Below are positions 11,784 through 23,206 of a stretch of 64,000 nucleotides of DNA, one piece after another. Numbering within the stretch: the first letter of the stretch is position 1; every line of letters begins with the position of its first letter. Origin of the DNA: Dothistroma septosporum. Lineage: Eukaryota; Ascomycota; Dothideomycetes; Mycosphaerellales; Mycosphaerellaceae. Under the pieces are notes generated by a model. The model had not been told where the DNA came from. It made no database searches and worked only from the letters and a program-made list of their open reading frames with translations. Location: positions 1,488,001 through 1,552,000 of the forward strand of contig NBZP02000048.1 of the NCBI GenBank assembly GCA_002236755.2, read 5' to 3'. Both the position numbers and the translations under genes were made by a program.

Positions 11784-12713
11784 AAGAGGGCTGGCTCTGA
11801 CACCGAATCGATGAACGGACACGCAGGAAGCGACACTGACCACTGAAGGCCGCTCAAGAAGATTTTGAAGCCTTCGTGTGGTTTCCCAACCATGAGATTG
11901 TCGTTGGAGGAGGTCGAATTTGGCAAGGCCTGGATATTAGAGCGTTCACCCGAGGCGATGACTTAAGGTCAACGACGTAAGAGACGTGCCATGCTATGCC
12001 AAGATACCATTCTACAGGACTGCTTTCCACCAAATATCCAGCTTCGATAGTCCTTCACGCGCGAACGCCTTCAACGCTATATTACTGGGAATTTGCGAGT
12101 CGTGATGAAGTCATGCTTTCGAGATTCTGCTCTGTGCTCAGAGGTCTCTGTACTGTCCAGTCCATTCGACACCGTCAGGGCCACTTGATGGAATGACGAA
12201 GTCAAGGCCGCTCGTTTCCACAATCCGCGCTGCCAGTATTTTTTCGATTACGTTCCAGTACTCTAAGATCATTCAAAGGTCGTCCCTCATGACCATGGGA
12301 CATGTTCACATATGAAAACCGCCGGCAATTGTCACTCTTACTCAGTGGGGCCACGTGGATCGGCAACGCTAGCAAGTGGACCCTTGCGCTTTCCCCAGTG
12401 GTGGAACGAGGCGTGTCTCTGTTGCTTCGCAAGCTGTCCAGGCAATCGCATAGCCATTGAGGCACTGCAACAACAAGTCTGACCATCGCCACACTCGCCC
12501 GACGATTTAAACTGCCCAGTCACGCGCGTCGGACGAACGCCGCAAACATAACCATCATAAGGAGATCAATCGCAAGTCTCCGAGCACCGACAAAGCTGAG
12601 GTGTCAATAAGCTCCGTCCGCGACTCCCACACAACATAGCAACCATCGCGACAGAGACAACAAACACTTGGACGAATACAGACAGCCACTGGCTGTGAGG
12701 AAGACATATCACA
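11784..12713. other. Intergenic between NTF2 and TVP18
   Basis: About 930 bp with only short unconserved frames. It contains the NTF2 3' end and the TVP18 promoter. Confidence 0.6.
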
Positions 12714-13331
12714 ATGACGCTCGCGGAAGAGTTCAAGTCGAGGAATTTCAGTGAGTGCTGAACACTATTCGGACTCAGGCGCACAGGTACAACTTGCTGA
12801 CGGGAGATGTTTCGTAGGTATATACGGCCAATGGTACGCCACAACGAGCATTTGAGCTATCGACATGCGACCTAATAGTAGTCTGCAGGACCGGAGTACT
12901 ATGCGTGATCCTATGCTTCGCCCTGGGCATAGCGAACATGTTTCACCTCCACTGGGTCATCCTCTTCAGCGTCTTCTGCCTGTACGTTGCCCCCCAACAC
13001 CCAACCACCTCTGTCTAACAATCCGTGTAGTGTCAGCGCCTTCGTCATCATATTCATCGAAATCCCGCTCCTCCTCCGAATCTGCCCGACCTCGCCCAAA
13101 TTCGATGCCTTCATCCGCCGTTTCGAGACGAACTACATGCGCGCAGCGATTTACGGCGTCATGTCCCTGATCCAATGGCTGTCGATCATCGCCAGAACCA
13201 CTAGCTTGATCGCTGCAGCGGTCGTCCTCCTCTTCGCAGCGCTGTTCTATGCGCTTGCGGGAATCAGAGGACAGGAATTCCAGAGCAGTAAGACATTGGG
13301 TGGCCAGGGAGTTGCGCAGATGATTGTTTGA
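12714..13331 (+). CDS. tvp18: Golgi membrane protein Tvp18
   Basis: Four exons (12714-12750, 12818-12833, 12889-12981, 13031-13331) join in frame to 148 residues. The start MTLAEEFKSRNFSIYGQWTG, the middle IFIEIPLLLRICPTSPKFD and the end SKTLGGQGVAQMIV are the Tvp18 signature. Four hydrophobic segments are visible: VLCVILCFALGIANMF, VILFSVFCLVSAFVIIFIE, AIYGVMSLIQWLSIIA and LIAAAVVLLFAALFYALAG. Tvp18 resides in late Golgi/Tlg2-containing vesicles and is linked to vesicular traffic (family knowledge); its molecular activity is unknown. The second exon is a 16-nt microexon, easily skipped by gene finders. Confidence 0.95.
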
Positions 13332-15422
13332 GGAGTGAGGAAGCGGGTCGGAAATGGGGTTGTGACACGGTACATTGTATGGTTGCTGTATCTTTGGCCG
13401 GGAGTGAAGAAGAATCCGATATGGGTGAGCGTGGTCTGGACTGAAAGGCACCAGGCTGCAAAATGCATTGAGCGAGGAGTCCTACGAGTTGTTTACGTAC
13501 AGGGTATCACTGTTGTACTTTTAAACTGGATATGAGGTGATGCACTCACCGCCGAGCTGGACGAATGAAAGGATATGTGCTACAGGGTCTTCCTGCCATT
13601 GTCAGCTGAACGGGTCGGAAGCTATCACAAGATGCAAAACGATCACCCTAGTCTAAGCAGCTGTACAAGAGGAAGCTGGACCTAGAAAATGCCCACTTGG
13701 TGTTTACTGATAGCCTGCTCCTAGCTCCCTCCTATGGTGCATCGTTGGCCTTCGGAGCATGGCGGTCGCGCCACTCCGGCGAAGTCGATCTTTGGAGGCA
13801 CTAAGTTGCAACAGGCATACGTTACTCTTCTTGGACCTCATGACGGGTCACATGGAGTCGGAGTCTTATCGATAGGTCGGCCATGTATGTTGTTGCGAGA
13901 AAAGTAAACGATCTACCCAGCACGAACCTTGCGAATGGATCAATTTGTCAACGGTACATTAATTCTGAGTCGCCGAACCAGTCCAGTCCTGCCAAACGTC
14001 GTAGCCGTGGTGTCATTGATCTCACGGGCGCACTGCCTACGATTCGTCGAAGAGTTCAATGACGAAAAGGGGAGCAGAAACAGATCGACCGCCACCGTCT
14101 AGAAGGAATCTCCAGGACAAACTCCTGTGAACACCCGTTGGAGCTTCACAGGTGTCTTTCTGGAGGACATTGCTGTCTGGACTTGTTGCATGAACGGCTT
14201 GTGACTGCACCATCTGGGCGGTGATAATCGGTGAGAAGTGGGGCGATCTGCTGATATCTATAGGCGCGGATATCTGATTGTCACGGGAGTGTGACAAAAG
14301 CTGAGTTGAGGCAAGAAGAACCACCAAGGCAGAAGCCTTGGTCGTGAGTTGTATGTCAAGACATAGCAGACAGCAAAACGATCGCTTACGTTCGAATGGC
14401 CATCAGCGAAGAGCAGGATAGTACACAACATTGATTGATATTTGCCAGTCGCACCTGATGCTCAGCATGCAGAAGATCTTGGTACTTTTCGTGCTGTACG
14501 GCTGCACCATCTGGGCGGAGGTGAACGTTGAGGGCAGCAGTTCAACAAGAGGCTGTATTCCCTCCCGTAAGCGGGCATGGCTTTGAGGTGAGCAAGAAGG
14601 CAAAAGGATCCCAGTCAAATCGACGCTACTGAGAGGGGAAATTGTGATGAAATTCTAGTCGTGATGCTAGCACTGTCAGAGCTCCGACAGGCACGCGGCA
14701 ATGGTGATTATCACAGCCTTACGAGATCGAGGTCCTATTCCGAACGTTCAGCAGGTCATGAGGCCAGGCCGCAGGAGATGCGTGAGATCAGACATGGTGT
14801 CTAGCAACGGGTGTGGGTACCGGATATGTTTAGAGCAATTTCTACAATGCTACCAGCTGATATGAGACGTTACAGTTTGTCCGGATCAAGACATCCAAAG
14901 TACGCCGAGCTTAGCAGAGACGTTGCTGAGAGAATCCCTGACAGCATATGCTAACAGCGAGCAACGCATCAGACGTTTCCCTGCATGAGTATTTAGGGCA
15001 CGAGCCGGCGCTGCCGGAGTGAATGGACTTCCGGCTTACATGGAACGGAGTCGCAGGCTGTGCGGTCACGTCGCTTGTCATGCTGAGGTTGGCCGAGGAG
15101 TAAAATGAATCACATGTATCGATGACCGGTGCTTGGAATCGTCGTTCGGCTGGCTTGTCCTTGCTCAGAGGAGAAAAGGTATCTGTTTGATCACACGTGT
15201 GTGATGCTTGCCTTCGAGTCGCTAATTCGACCATCCAGCGGCCTTGCGGTTTTGCAGTAGCTGAAAGCGACGAAGTATAATGCGCTCGTCACGTAGAAAC
15301 GTTAAAGTTGTCGTGGTCAAGTTGTGTAGAAGATGGACGCAAAATTCCAAGCGGCGATGTTGTCGTCCAAGACGGCGGCTTCTTTCCGCTGTCCGTCTCC
15401 AACTTCATCGCAACACACCAAC
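13332..15422. other. 2-kb gene-poor stretch
   Basis: No supported conserved gene. It holds two diverged copies of a short sequence around a shared 17-mer, CTGCACCATCTGGGCGG (near 14205 and 14502), one of which overlaps a tiny signal-peptide-like frame. The last part is the promoter and leader of the next gene. Confidence 0.5.
14458..14586 (+). CDS. Possible tiny secreted peptide (42 residues)
   Basis: The frame begins MLSMQKILVLFVLYGCTIWA, which looks like a signal peptide, followed by a short tail with one more cysteine and a basic end. There is no homologue I recognise, and a 42-codon frame can arise by chance. A related but broken copy of the surrounding DNA lies 300 bp upstream, which argues for a relic rather than an active gene. 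Confidence 0.2.
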   Translation: MLSMQKILVLFVLYGCTIWAEVNVEGSSSTRGCIPSRKRAWL

Positions 15423-16445
15423 ATGAATCCTTCAGCAAACGATGGTAGACATGACAGAAAGCGCTCGCGCTCTCCGTATCAGGATCGACGACAAGATGAA
15501 GTGAAACGACATCGATCGCGATCGCCGCACCGCAAGCACCACCATCACCACCACCGACATCTCCATCGCAGCAGTCGCGATGATGCAAAGCCTGTTCTAC
15601 CATTACGTGCAAGGTCGTTGCAGAAGAATGACTTCGAGCAGTACAAGCCACTCTTGGCCGAATACTTGGACGTGCAAAAGAAGCTAAACATTGACGAGCT
15701 CGAAGAACGTGAAGCGAGAGGGAGATGGAAGAGCTTCCTGGGTAAATGGAATCACGGCGAACTGGCTGAGGGATGGTATGATCCTGACATGAAGTCACGT
15801 GTCGACGAAAGATGGAGATCGAGGCCCCCGACCAGCACGAAAGGTAGAGCAATACCAGGGAACAAGCTGCTATCAAGCAACGCCGAAGGTAGCGAGAGTG
15901 CAGAGGAAGACGAAGAGGACGACGATGACGATGACTTCGGTCCAGCACCGCCTAGAAAAGAGACTACAAGATACGGAGCACAATCTGCGTCTCTCCAAGA
16001 CCTTCAACATCGTCGCGAGCTCAATGAAGAGGAAGACCACGCCAGGCTGCAAGACCTCCGCTACCAGCGGAAAACAGACCGTGCAGAGCAGAAAGAGCGC
16101 ACAGAAGAACTCGCACCCCGCGCGGACCCCGGCTCACGGGAGCGGAAGCTCGAGAAGAAGAGCGAAACCACTTCAGCACTCAACCAGTTCCGCGAAGCCA
16201 AGGAGGCGGGAGACGTGGAGGTCAACGACAACGATCTAATGGGCGGTGGCGACGATGGCGCGGAAGGCTATAAGAAGCGACGGCAGGAGATGGAGAGGAA
16301 GAAAGGCGAGAGAGAGATCCGGAAGGAAGAAGCTCTGAGGGCGAGAGCCGCGGAGAGGGAGGAGAGATTGCAGGTGCAGCGGGAGAAGGAAGAGAAGACG
16401 ATGGCGAATTTGAAGGCGATTGCGAAGGCGCGATTTGGACAGTAG
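15423..16445 (+). CDS. RS/His-rich nuclear protein of the fungal 'HEL117' annotation family
   Basis: Intronless frame of 340 residues from the ATG at 15423 (MNPSANDGRHDRKRSRSPYQ); an in-frame ATG at 15333 would add 30 unconserved-looking residues. Order of features: an Arg/Ser-rich N-terminus, a His run near residue 42, a conserved block (YKPLLAEYLDVQKKL, then RGRWKSFLGKWNHGELAEGW), an acidic run, then DFGPAPPRKETTRYG and a long charged coiled-coil-like tail ending AKARFGQ. Related fungal proteins are often labelled RNA helicase HEL117, but I see no helicase motifs, so that name is misleading. The RS tract suggests a role in nuclear RNA processing; this is inference. Confidence 0.78.
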   Translation: MNPSANDGRHDRKRSRSPYQDRRQDEVKRHRSRSPHRKHHHHHHRHLHRSSRDDAKPVLPLRARSLQKNDFEQYKPLLAEYLDVQKKLNIDELEEREARGRWKSFLGKWNHGELAEGWYDPDMKSRVDERWRSRPPTSTKGRAIPGNKLLSSNAEGSESAEEDEEDDDDDDFGPAPPRKETTRYGAQSASLQDLQHRRELNEEEDHARLQDLRYQRKTDRAEQKERTEELAPRADPGSRERKLEKKSETTSALNQFREAKEAGDVEVNDNDLMGGGDDGAEGYKKRRQEMERKKGEREIRKEEALRARAAEREERLQVQREKEEKTMANLKAIAKARFGQ

Positions 16446-16958
16446 AGTGAAACGGGCTTAATACGGCCGTGGCCAAGGATCGCGTTCGTCCCTGCAATTC
16501 CATGATGAATACCGTACCTCTCGATTATGACCGAGTCAGCTCTACAGTCATATTGGTTCGCCTCCTTCTCCCGTTATTCTTTAGTGTTATCTGAGTTCTA
16601 GTGTCCTTGACTATACTCAAAGTCGACTCTTAGACTGCGTCCAGGTTATCTTCAGAGTGGCTTCTTCCCTCGTGACTGCTGGCAGGTTGAGAGAGTCGGA
16701 GTCTCTGACAGAGGTGCTGACACCACGCAAGGGCATTGATAGTTGCCATCTTTGCTTTCCTTGGTATTGAAGAGAGTCGGCGGGATGCCAAGCAGGACAC
16801 GACGATTATCAGCCATTCAGTCGACGTCATTGTATCCGGGTGTTCAGGATCGGTAGTGATCCTGCATAATTCGTGTCACATCCGAGTCGTCCTCAACCGG
16901 AGTCCTTTTCGTGGGAAGGTATTGGTCTGAACTTAAGCTTAACCCTGTGCGTAGTCAC
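16446..16958. other. Convergent intergenic spacer
   Basis: 3' flanks of the preceding plus-strand gene and the minus-strand HET pseudogene. No gene seen. Confidence 0.55.
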
Positions 16959-18234
16959 CTAGCCTCGATGAATCATGCGCTTCAGGATACCGTCAGAATT
17001 GGCGTCCGGTCTTAGTGCAATCTTCAGCTCCTGTGCAGCTTTCGATCGCCCAGCAATAAAAGCTTCACGGACTGCTCGATGTCTATAAGCTGAAAGCACT
17101 ATTGAGCCTCCGCTTCTAGGCATGACGATAATGCTCGCCCTCACAGGATGAAACCAGACGGTGTCGGTTTGCTCGATAAGCCATTCTCCGAACAGTACAC
17201 TGTACTGATCAATATCAAGTGCAGTACACAGCAACTACCCAACGAACGCGACTGGCGCTACCTCACGGGAAAGCCATTTCCTTGGAGCTCGAAGTGCTGA
17301 TCCATGACGTCGAGCCACAGTTCTTCCCTTGACATGTTGTAGTCAGCCTCAAGCCATATTCTACTCCCGAAACTCCTGAGGCGAGCGTCGCCTAGCATGG
17401 CGAAGATCTTGTCACGCCAGTCATTGCACTGGGTCCCGGTGTAGCTTGAGAATATGTCGAAACATGACTGTCCCGACGAAATCTTCCTTGCGCCCCGAGC
17501 CATGCACACCGTGTTCACGTGCGGATGCGACGGACTAGATATACCACCTGTCTTCTCCAGCCACGGTATGAAGTCACTGTCCCGTTGGAGGCTGAGAGCG
17601 CCGCATTGTATCACGATCGACGTGGCCTGCATCACCTCGAGTACGATCCAAGTGCGAGTAAAGGACGCTAGCTCCTCGACGGCCAGTCTCACGAGCATAG
17701 AGTACTCGAATTGCTCCAAGTCTGTTAGGGTCATCATACCGCTATCTCTCATGGCTCTGCCAAGAGTTGAGATGGCCTTGCCTCCTGGTCCTAACCAAGC
17801 AACGACACCGTCGGCGTCATGAAGGATGCGCCATATTTGACGTACTTGCGAGTTCCGCTCTTCTATGTCCTCTTTGTCAATGCATATGGAATCAATCCAT
17901 GTCCAAAGATTTTTGGTTCCTGATGTACATCCGTATGGTCCTTGGAGGGCGACTAAGGCTGCATGGAGATCGGCGGTCACCATGAAGGGCAATCCGTCCA
18001 ACAGAATCTGCTTCTGCTCGCTCTGGTCTCCCCAGTAGTAGGACAACATCACGTAGTGTATCCTCTGCCGTTCATGGTCGCGTTCCCGTCAAGAAGCATG
18101 TCGGTCATTTCGCATTGCACATCTGTTGTTGCGTCATCGGTAAGAAATCGTATGAGTCGTATGCTACTCTTGTCCACCGTGATGGTTTATCGGAACGAGT
18201 ATGGCATGTCCCATGTCGGACCCGAAGCAGTCAT
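16959..18234 (-). pseudogene. HET-domain (heterokaryon incompatibility) gene, inactivated
   Basis: From the ATG at 18234 the minus strand encodes MTASGPTWDMPYSFR, an in-frame TAA (18189-18187), then SSIRLIRFLTDD...VQCEMTDMLLDG, the usual lead-in to a HET domain. This frame stops at TGA 18051-18049, and the domain resumes in another frame as YVMLSYYWGD, then WTWIDSICIDKEDIEERNSQV and DGVVAWLGPGG. No GT..AG pair near 18052-18075 can join the frames, so a 1-nt indel is the simple explanation. Downstream, an intron from GTGAGG (about 17263) to an acceptor near 17200 joins YSVLFGEWLIEQT...SGGSIVLSAY in frame, ending at 16959. HET proteins trigger incompatibility cell death (family knowledge). Two separate lesions argue for a dead gene, though a sequencing error could explain one. 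Confidence 0.75.
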
Positions 18235-18683
18235 GGCTAGCCTGCACAAGCTATTCACAATGAGGGTTGCGCGAAAGGTAGGAGACGAACGTTCGCAGGA
18301 CTAAGCGGGCTGGTAGCAGGGCAGGGCGATATGTGTTGTGCTATTCCTCACGTGCACTCGGATAGCAGGTGGAGTTAGCGGGTGACATAGGCGCTGTTAC
18401 TGTTGTGTGACACCATCGGGCCGTACATGGTCAAGACAACCAAGCTGCGCCACAGTCCTGAATCCGTGCCGGGCGGCCACATTACACATCTCGTGACATA
18501 CGTCTGCTATCGTAGTCTCTTGGTACAAGAAGCATCTGCTCTCTATACCGATCTGATGCCTGGCGGTATCGGTTCGCGCCATATCCTGGTATCTTCCGCT
18601 CAACGATGCGCAAGAATCCCAAATCTCGCTACTGCGCCCCACGCGGAACCACAAAATGAAAGACCTTTGCTCGCTTGCTCTGT
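18235..18683. other. Intergenic
   Basis: Upstream flank of the HET pseudogene and 3' flank of the DUF7918 gene. Nothing else seen. Confidence 0.5.
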
Positions 18684-20927
18684 TCATCGCCTGCGTTTTT
18701 TTCCTTCGCCCATCTCGAGATCAGAAATGTCGTTCAGCTCACCATCGCCACCAAGGCTATCCTTGCGGCTCTCGCGGGTCTCGACGCCGCTCATACGCTC
18801 CGGCTGATGCTCGGGAGAGTTCTGCGGCACGACAGGCGTGTCGCCGAACACAAAAGGTTCGCCAGAGGGGGTTTTCGTTGCACCAAAGTCGACGTCTCCG
18901 CCATGTAGGTTGATGTGTTCCAAACTCGCTTTATACTTAGCCTTCGCGTGTGCCAGGCTTTCAGGTGACCAATCCGAGTTGGCCTTTTTGGCATGTCGCG
19001 TTCGTTTCGGACCAGGCTCATCGTTGTACTGTTTGATGTAATGCTCCCTTCAGACTCGTCGTATTAGCAAAGGTTGTTCCATACGGTTGGAGAGGTACCG
19101 CAGTCACAACTCCTCGTCTAAAACCTCTGCTGCCGGCGGATCATGTCGCTTGACTTCTGGTGTCGAGGCTGCTCTTTGCGCCGCATCAGTCGCTGGGGCG
19201 TCCGACATCGAAGTTGCAGGAAGTTGAGCGTCGTTGGCAGTGGGGTCCATGGAACCGAAGCAGTTATTCAGCCCGGGCATGCTCGCTCTATGGCGCTTGA
19301 AAGGGCTGGCCAATGCTTCCGCATCGGGACCAGGTGACAGACCGTCGGGTGGGGTGCCTGCGTTCGCTCCAGTGCTGGTGATAGACTTGGGCGTGCCGAC
19401 TGGAGAGGCCTCTTCCGTCTTGAGGTGAGGCGACTTCTTCATTTGGTCGTTGACTGGGTCAGCAGAGTGCTGCCTCTTGAGCTGGTCAGGGTCAGTAAAA
19501 TGTCATGCGCTCAAGTGGTGATTCGTGCTTACCTTGATCTTGCCCACGCCCTCAGCAGTCTCGCGTATGCGCTTAGCGTCTTCTGGTGACAGATGATTAT
19601 TGCCGTTCTCTTGCTTGACGTCGTTATCATCAGGCCCATCCGGCAACTTCTCGTCATCCTCGTCGTCACTGTCCATCGCGTCAACGTCCCGGTCTTTTGC
19701 CTTTCGTTCTCGATAGCCCGAGTAGCCGACAGTGCCTTGTGCCTTGAGCGGACCAAGCTTGGAGAAGTCTGGTCCTGCCGACTTTCTCTTGGCCGGCTGC
19801 GGTGTCTTCTCCGCTTCTTGACTTCCGAGCATGCCCATTTTGCGAAGCTGTTTCTCGCCTCGATAGAAGAATGTGAATACTGCGTAAGGTGACTCTGGTG
19901 GGTCCAAGCCGGTCACTGTTTGCGTGCTGATAGTCTTGGGATCTAGTGTCTTGGGTTTGGCGAAGCTTGTGGTGTGGTCGACATCTGCGTCACCTCCTTC
20001 GCCATTGCCGTTCTGCTCCATGTTCTCGTCGTCATCGTGGGCGTCAAACTGCGGGGAGTACTCTCCTCGCTTTATCTCACCACTGGCAAGTACGCGGAAG
20101 AGAGCAACCTTGATCTGACCTGCAGCTTCCGGTTGCGGTGGCTCGTCCTCGGAGTCGCTGTTGGAGTCGAACAAGCCTTCGTCATTATCGATGTCTTCGA
20201 CCGGAGCATTACCATCGCCACCGTAGCGCAGCACGCCGTTTCTCCTCTTGATAGTGTCATCCCTGCCAGCATCGTCACTGTCACTGGTCGCACCTTCCTT
20301 CTCTTTCCTCTTTTGCCGCGCCTTCTCAAGTCTGCGTTGCCGCCGCTCAATCCGGTCCTGCTTGTCCTTGCTGCTCCCTTCTAGATCCAGCCCATTGAGC
20401 CATCTCTCCAATCCTACTTCCCGGAACAGGAATTCGCGTTCTGCCAGGCCTCCGCCTTCTGACTCTGGCACGCTGACCCATCTCGAGTTCACCCATGTCT
20501 CCTCACCTCGCCTGAGAAGGGTCGCAACTTCCTCTTTTGCCCGTCCGTCGAAGTAGATATATGCTGCGATGGTCTCGTTCGGGTTGGTGGTGCGTGGGAT
20601 GTATGGTGGAATCGAGGCGGCATACTTGCCCCGTTCGCCCGCGTAGCCTGGCAGACCTCCCACCACTCGTGGCTTGGGATAAGGGTCCTCAGACGTGGCC
20701 TTGGGTGTCGAGTATGGCACGTTCAGACCGGGTGTGAGCAGGGTTATGCTGATGGCAAAGGTGGACTGCTCTGGCTTGCCTGTCGCCGAGCCGAGGGGGA
20801 CTTTTGCCGGCGGGACGGGTATGTAGGTGGATATGCGACTCTGACGCGACTGCTTTTGCACGGAGAACTCTGAGATGGGACCGTCGGGGGTGTGTATACT
20901 GACCGCAAGGCCCTTGAAGCAAGGCAT
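18684..20927 (-). CDS. DUF7918-type fungal protein
   Basis: Three minus-strand exons, 20927-19533, 19481-19108 and 19047-18684, join with matching phases to 710 residues. The N-terminal part (MPCFKGLAVSIHTPDG, then TTNPNETIAAYIYFDGR and SRWVSVPESEGGG) matches the DUF7918 family of filamentous fungi, a predicted beta-rich domain of unknown function. The middle is charged and coiled-coil-like (KDKQDRIERRQRRLEKARQ), then IKVALFRVLASGEIKRGEYS and AVFTFFYRGEKQLRKMGML. The rest is acidic, proline-rich and disordered, ending MGEGKKRRR. The last intron (60 nt, GTGACT donor, CTAAT branch) removes an apparent stop at 19104; without it the protein would end early at DEEL. Function is unknown; the basic C-terminus suggests a nuclear location. 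Confidence 0.82.
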
Positions 20928-21512
20928 CTTGCGGTCTCAGATGGACTGGCGAGCTTCCGTGGGATGGCTGCGGGGATGTCCGAGATCCTGATCGTGCCCA
21001 ACCGCGTTGTTGTGGTCCTCGATGTTATGTGGTCGTCTTCCAACCCGATCTGATGTTTCTGCGCGTCGTCCGTGAGTGTCGGGTTCGCAGTCGGAGCGTG
21101 TCCACGTGCCCGCCGATCGAGTGGGAGCTGCAGCTGCGATGTTCTTCTGCGGAGACACGACAACCTCACCTGCAGGCCCTGGGGGTGCGAAGGCGGTCAC
21201 TGAACTCTATTTTCCCGCGTCGCTCACCAGAAACTCTCTCCCGTCATGCAGCTCTCGTCGGCGTCGGAGCGCAGCTGGCCTTCGTGTCGGTACGTGTCAT
21301 GTCAGCGCGACTGTGCCTCGTTATATACCGTCGAGTGTACACGTATGGATCCTTGTCGTTCACCGATCTGACTCAGTCAATTCATCATTTTACAAGTCAA
21401 CAGACATCCACCCGACGCACAAGATCGGTGACGCACATCCCGGCCCGCGTTTTCGTCAGGCACGAACATTCACTCGATTCATCTTCGTCAGGCTTCCAGA
21501 ATTTCGCCAAAT
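20928..21512. other. Divergent intergenic region
   Basis: Promoter side of the DUF7918 gene and of the SnoaL-like pseudogene. No gene supported. Confidence 0.5.
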
Positions 21513-21974
21513 ATGCAGACTCCTGGTCCTTCGGGAGCATCTTCTCCTGCCAACCTCGAACACCTCGACATGCAGGAGGACGTCATTGCATATGGGCAAA
21601 GATGTGTCCTGCACAGCATAGAAGGCGTCAATGCATGCAAATTGGAGAAGACAGACTCGACCTTTCACTTCACTGCACCTGATTTTAGATGATTATCTGG
21701 GCAGTCGCTGGCCGTTGACGAGTTGACGCTCTTACTCAACGCACATTGTCAGAAATACCCAGAGTTCCATGTTCGCTGGACGGACATCGGCACTGATCTC
21801 GATATGAAGCGAAATACTGCATTGGTCTACTATAACACGGAAACGACCGGAGCTCCTCCTGGTGTGACCAGACCTGCATGGTCGTCGTGCGAATTTCGAA
21901 GAGTCCATGGAAAATGGCTGCAGATCTGGGCGAAAACGATGCATGGGCCTGCTCATGCAGGTCTTGGATCTTGA
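21513..21974 (+). pseudogene. SnoaL/NTF2-like protein with an in-frame stop
   Basis: A 154-codon frame runs from ATG 21513 to 21974 with a single interruption, TGA at 21690-21692 (codon 60). Both sides fit one SnoaL-like fold: DVIAYGQRCVLHSIEGVNAC and FHFTAPDF before, YPEFHVRWTDIGTDLD and NTALVYYNTETTGAPPGV with FRRVHGKWLQ after. The same order occurs in the intact protein at 33294-33785 (TPDF, NPEYHVQVQD, a beta strand, then a GxW strand), so the two look like distant paralogues. No splice pair removes the stop. Options are a recent nonsense mutation, a sequencing error or stop-codon readthrough (the next codon is TTA; the known strong context is TGA-CTA). Confidence 0.65.
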
Positions 21975-23206
21975 ACGTGCCGTGGCAGATTCGCCAAGCA
22001 GTTGTTGATACCGCAGCATCAGCGATCGATGACTAGGCACGTCTGATCAAAAGACTACCCATGCGCGGCTTGGCTATCAGCGTGGGTTCAGCAGAGCTAG
22101 GTACCGATGTGAACGCCGTGTGAAGTAGAATTATTCAGCCGACGAGTACCACTATCAGAGCATGATCGATTCGCCGTCCCACGAGCAGGAGCTGGAACAC
22201 CAAGCCACAGATCCTTCGACGGCAACATTGCCGGGCTCTACATGACGCTCAGCCTGGTGAAATCGCGAGGCAGCATGCCTCGCCACGCGATCTTGCCAAA
22301 TTTACGTCTTGGTACGGCAGTATTAGGCTTGAACGGAAAGCTCCGCCGAACCAAACATATCAACCTCGACTGCGAATGGCCGACGAACGTTCAAAATTGT
22401 CGAAGTTGCGGAACCCTCGCTATGATTTCTTCTGCATGCATAGCAAAATAAGATCTATCGTAGCAAACAAAGCTGAACCAGCACCCTCCACTGGTGTTTG
22501 AATGCCGCAGCATATCTACCATGTTCGCAGAAGGCCGTCCAGAGCATAGATCGTACGTGGTCACCTTCAATCTAATACGGACGTAAGCGTTTGCGAGCGG
22601 AGACGAGACTTCCACCTCAATGCAAGACGAGCACTCTCAGAATGACCACTGACAGCTTTGATTCAGATCTTGCAGACATCTACAGGCGTTGTGTCGCGGA
22701 CTGGCACATGACAGCTCGCGTCTAGAGGGACGGCATCAAATGCTCGACAGCTTCCGGCGCGGCCTATTACCAACGCTTTGGTCCTGCTTTGGAGAGCAAC
22801 GTTCGTATTCACTTTCGGCCGTAGGCTGTCCGATGTACACCCACTAGCATGAAGAAGATTATCAATTAGAATGATGCAGTCAAGCTCTGTGCACTATCAA
22901 CGTGAATCATGTCTTTTGTGAGGTCCTCACAGCCAAGGTCATCGTCGACGGGCTTGGGGGGGCTTCTACATGTCGTGTGAATCGACAAAATGCAGCGCTG
23001 TGTGATATACTCGCAAGTGTCAGTGAATATTATAGAGCAAGTCGACTTTTGCGAGGAAGGAGTGGATTACAGGTGATTTGAGCTTGGGCAACTTTGAGAC
23101 GGCGCTACGTATCCAAAAGCTTGGCAGCCTCATGATTTTCCGCCTTTTGCTTCATCAACACGACCTGTACCCAGCAAGCTCCTGGCTGCACGAAGCAAGG
23201 TCCGCA
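21975..23206. other. Intergenic with gene debris
   Basis: No intact gene. On the plus strand, 22642-22815 reads MTTDSFDSDLADIYRRCVA, continues to an in-frame TAG and then for about 25 more codons, which looks like a decayed gene start. The rest is unassigned. Confidence 0.45.

Noticed and set aside
15289..15948. Long minus-strand frame opposite the RS-rich gene
   Set aside because: Antisense shadow of the well-supported plus-strand coding frame.
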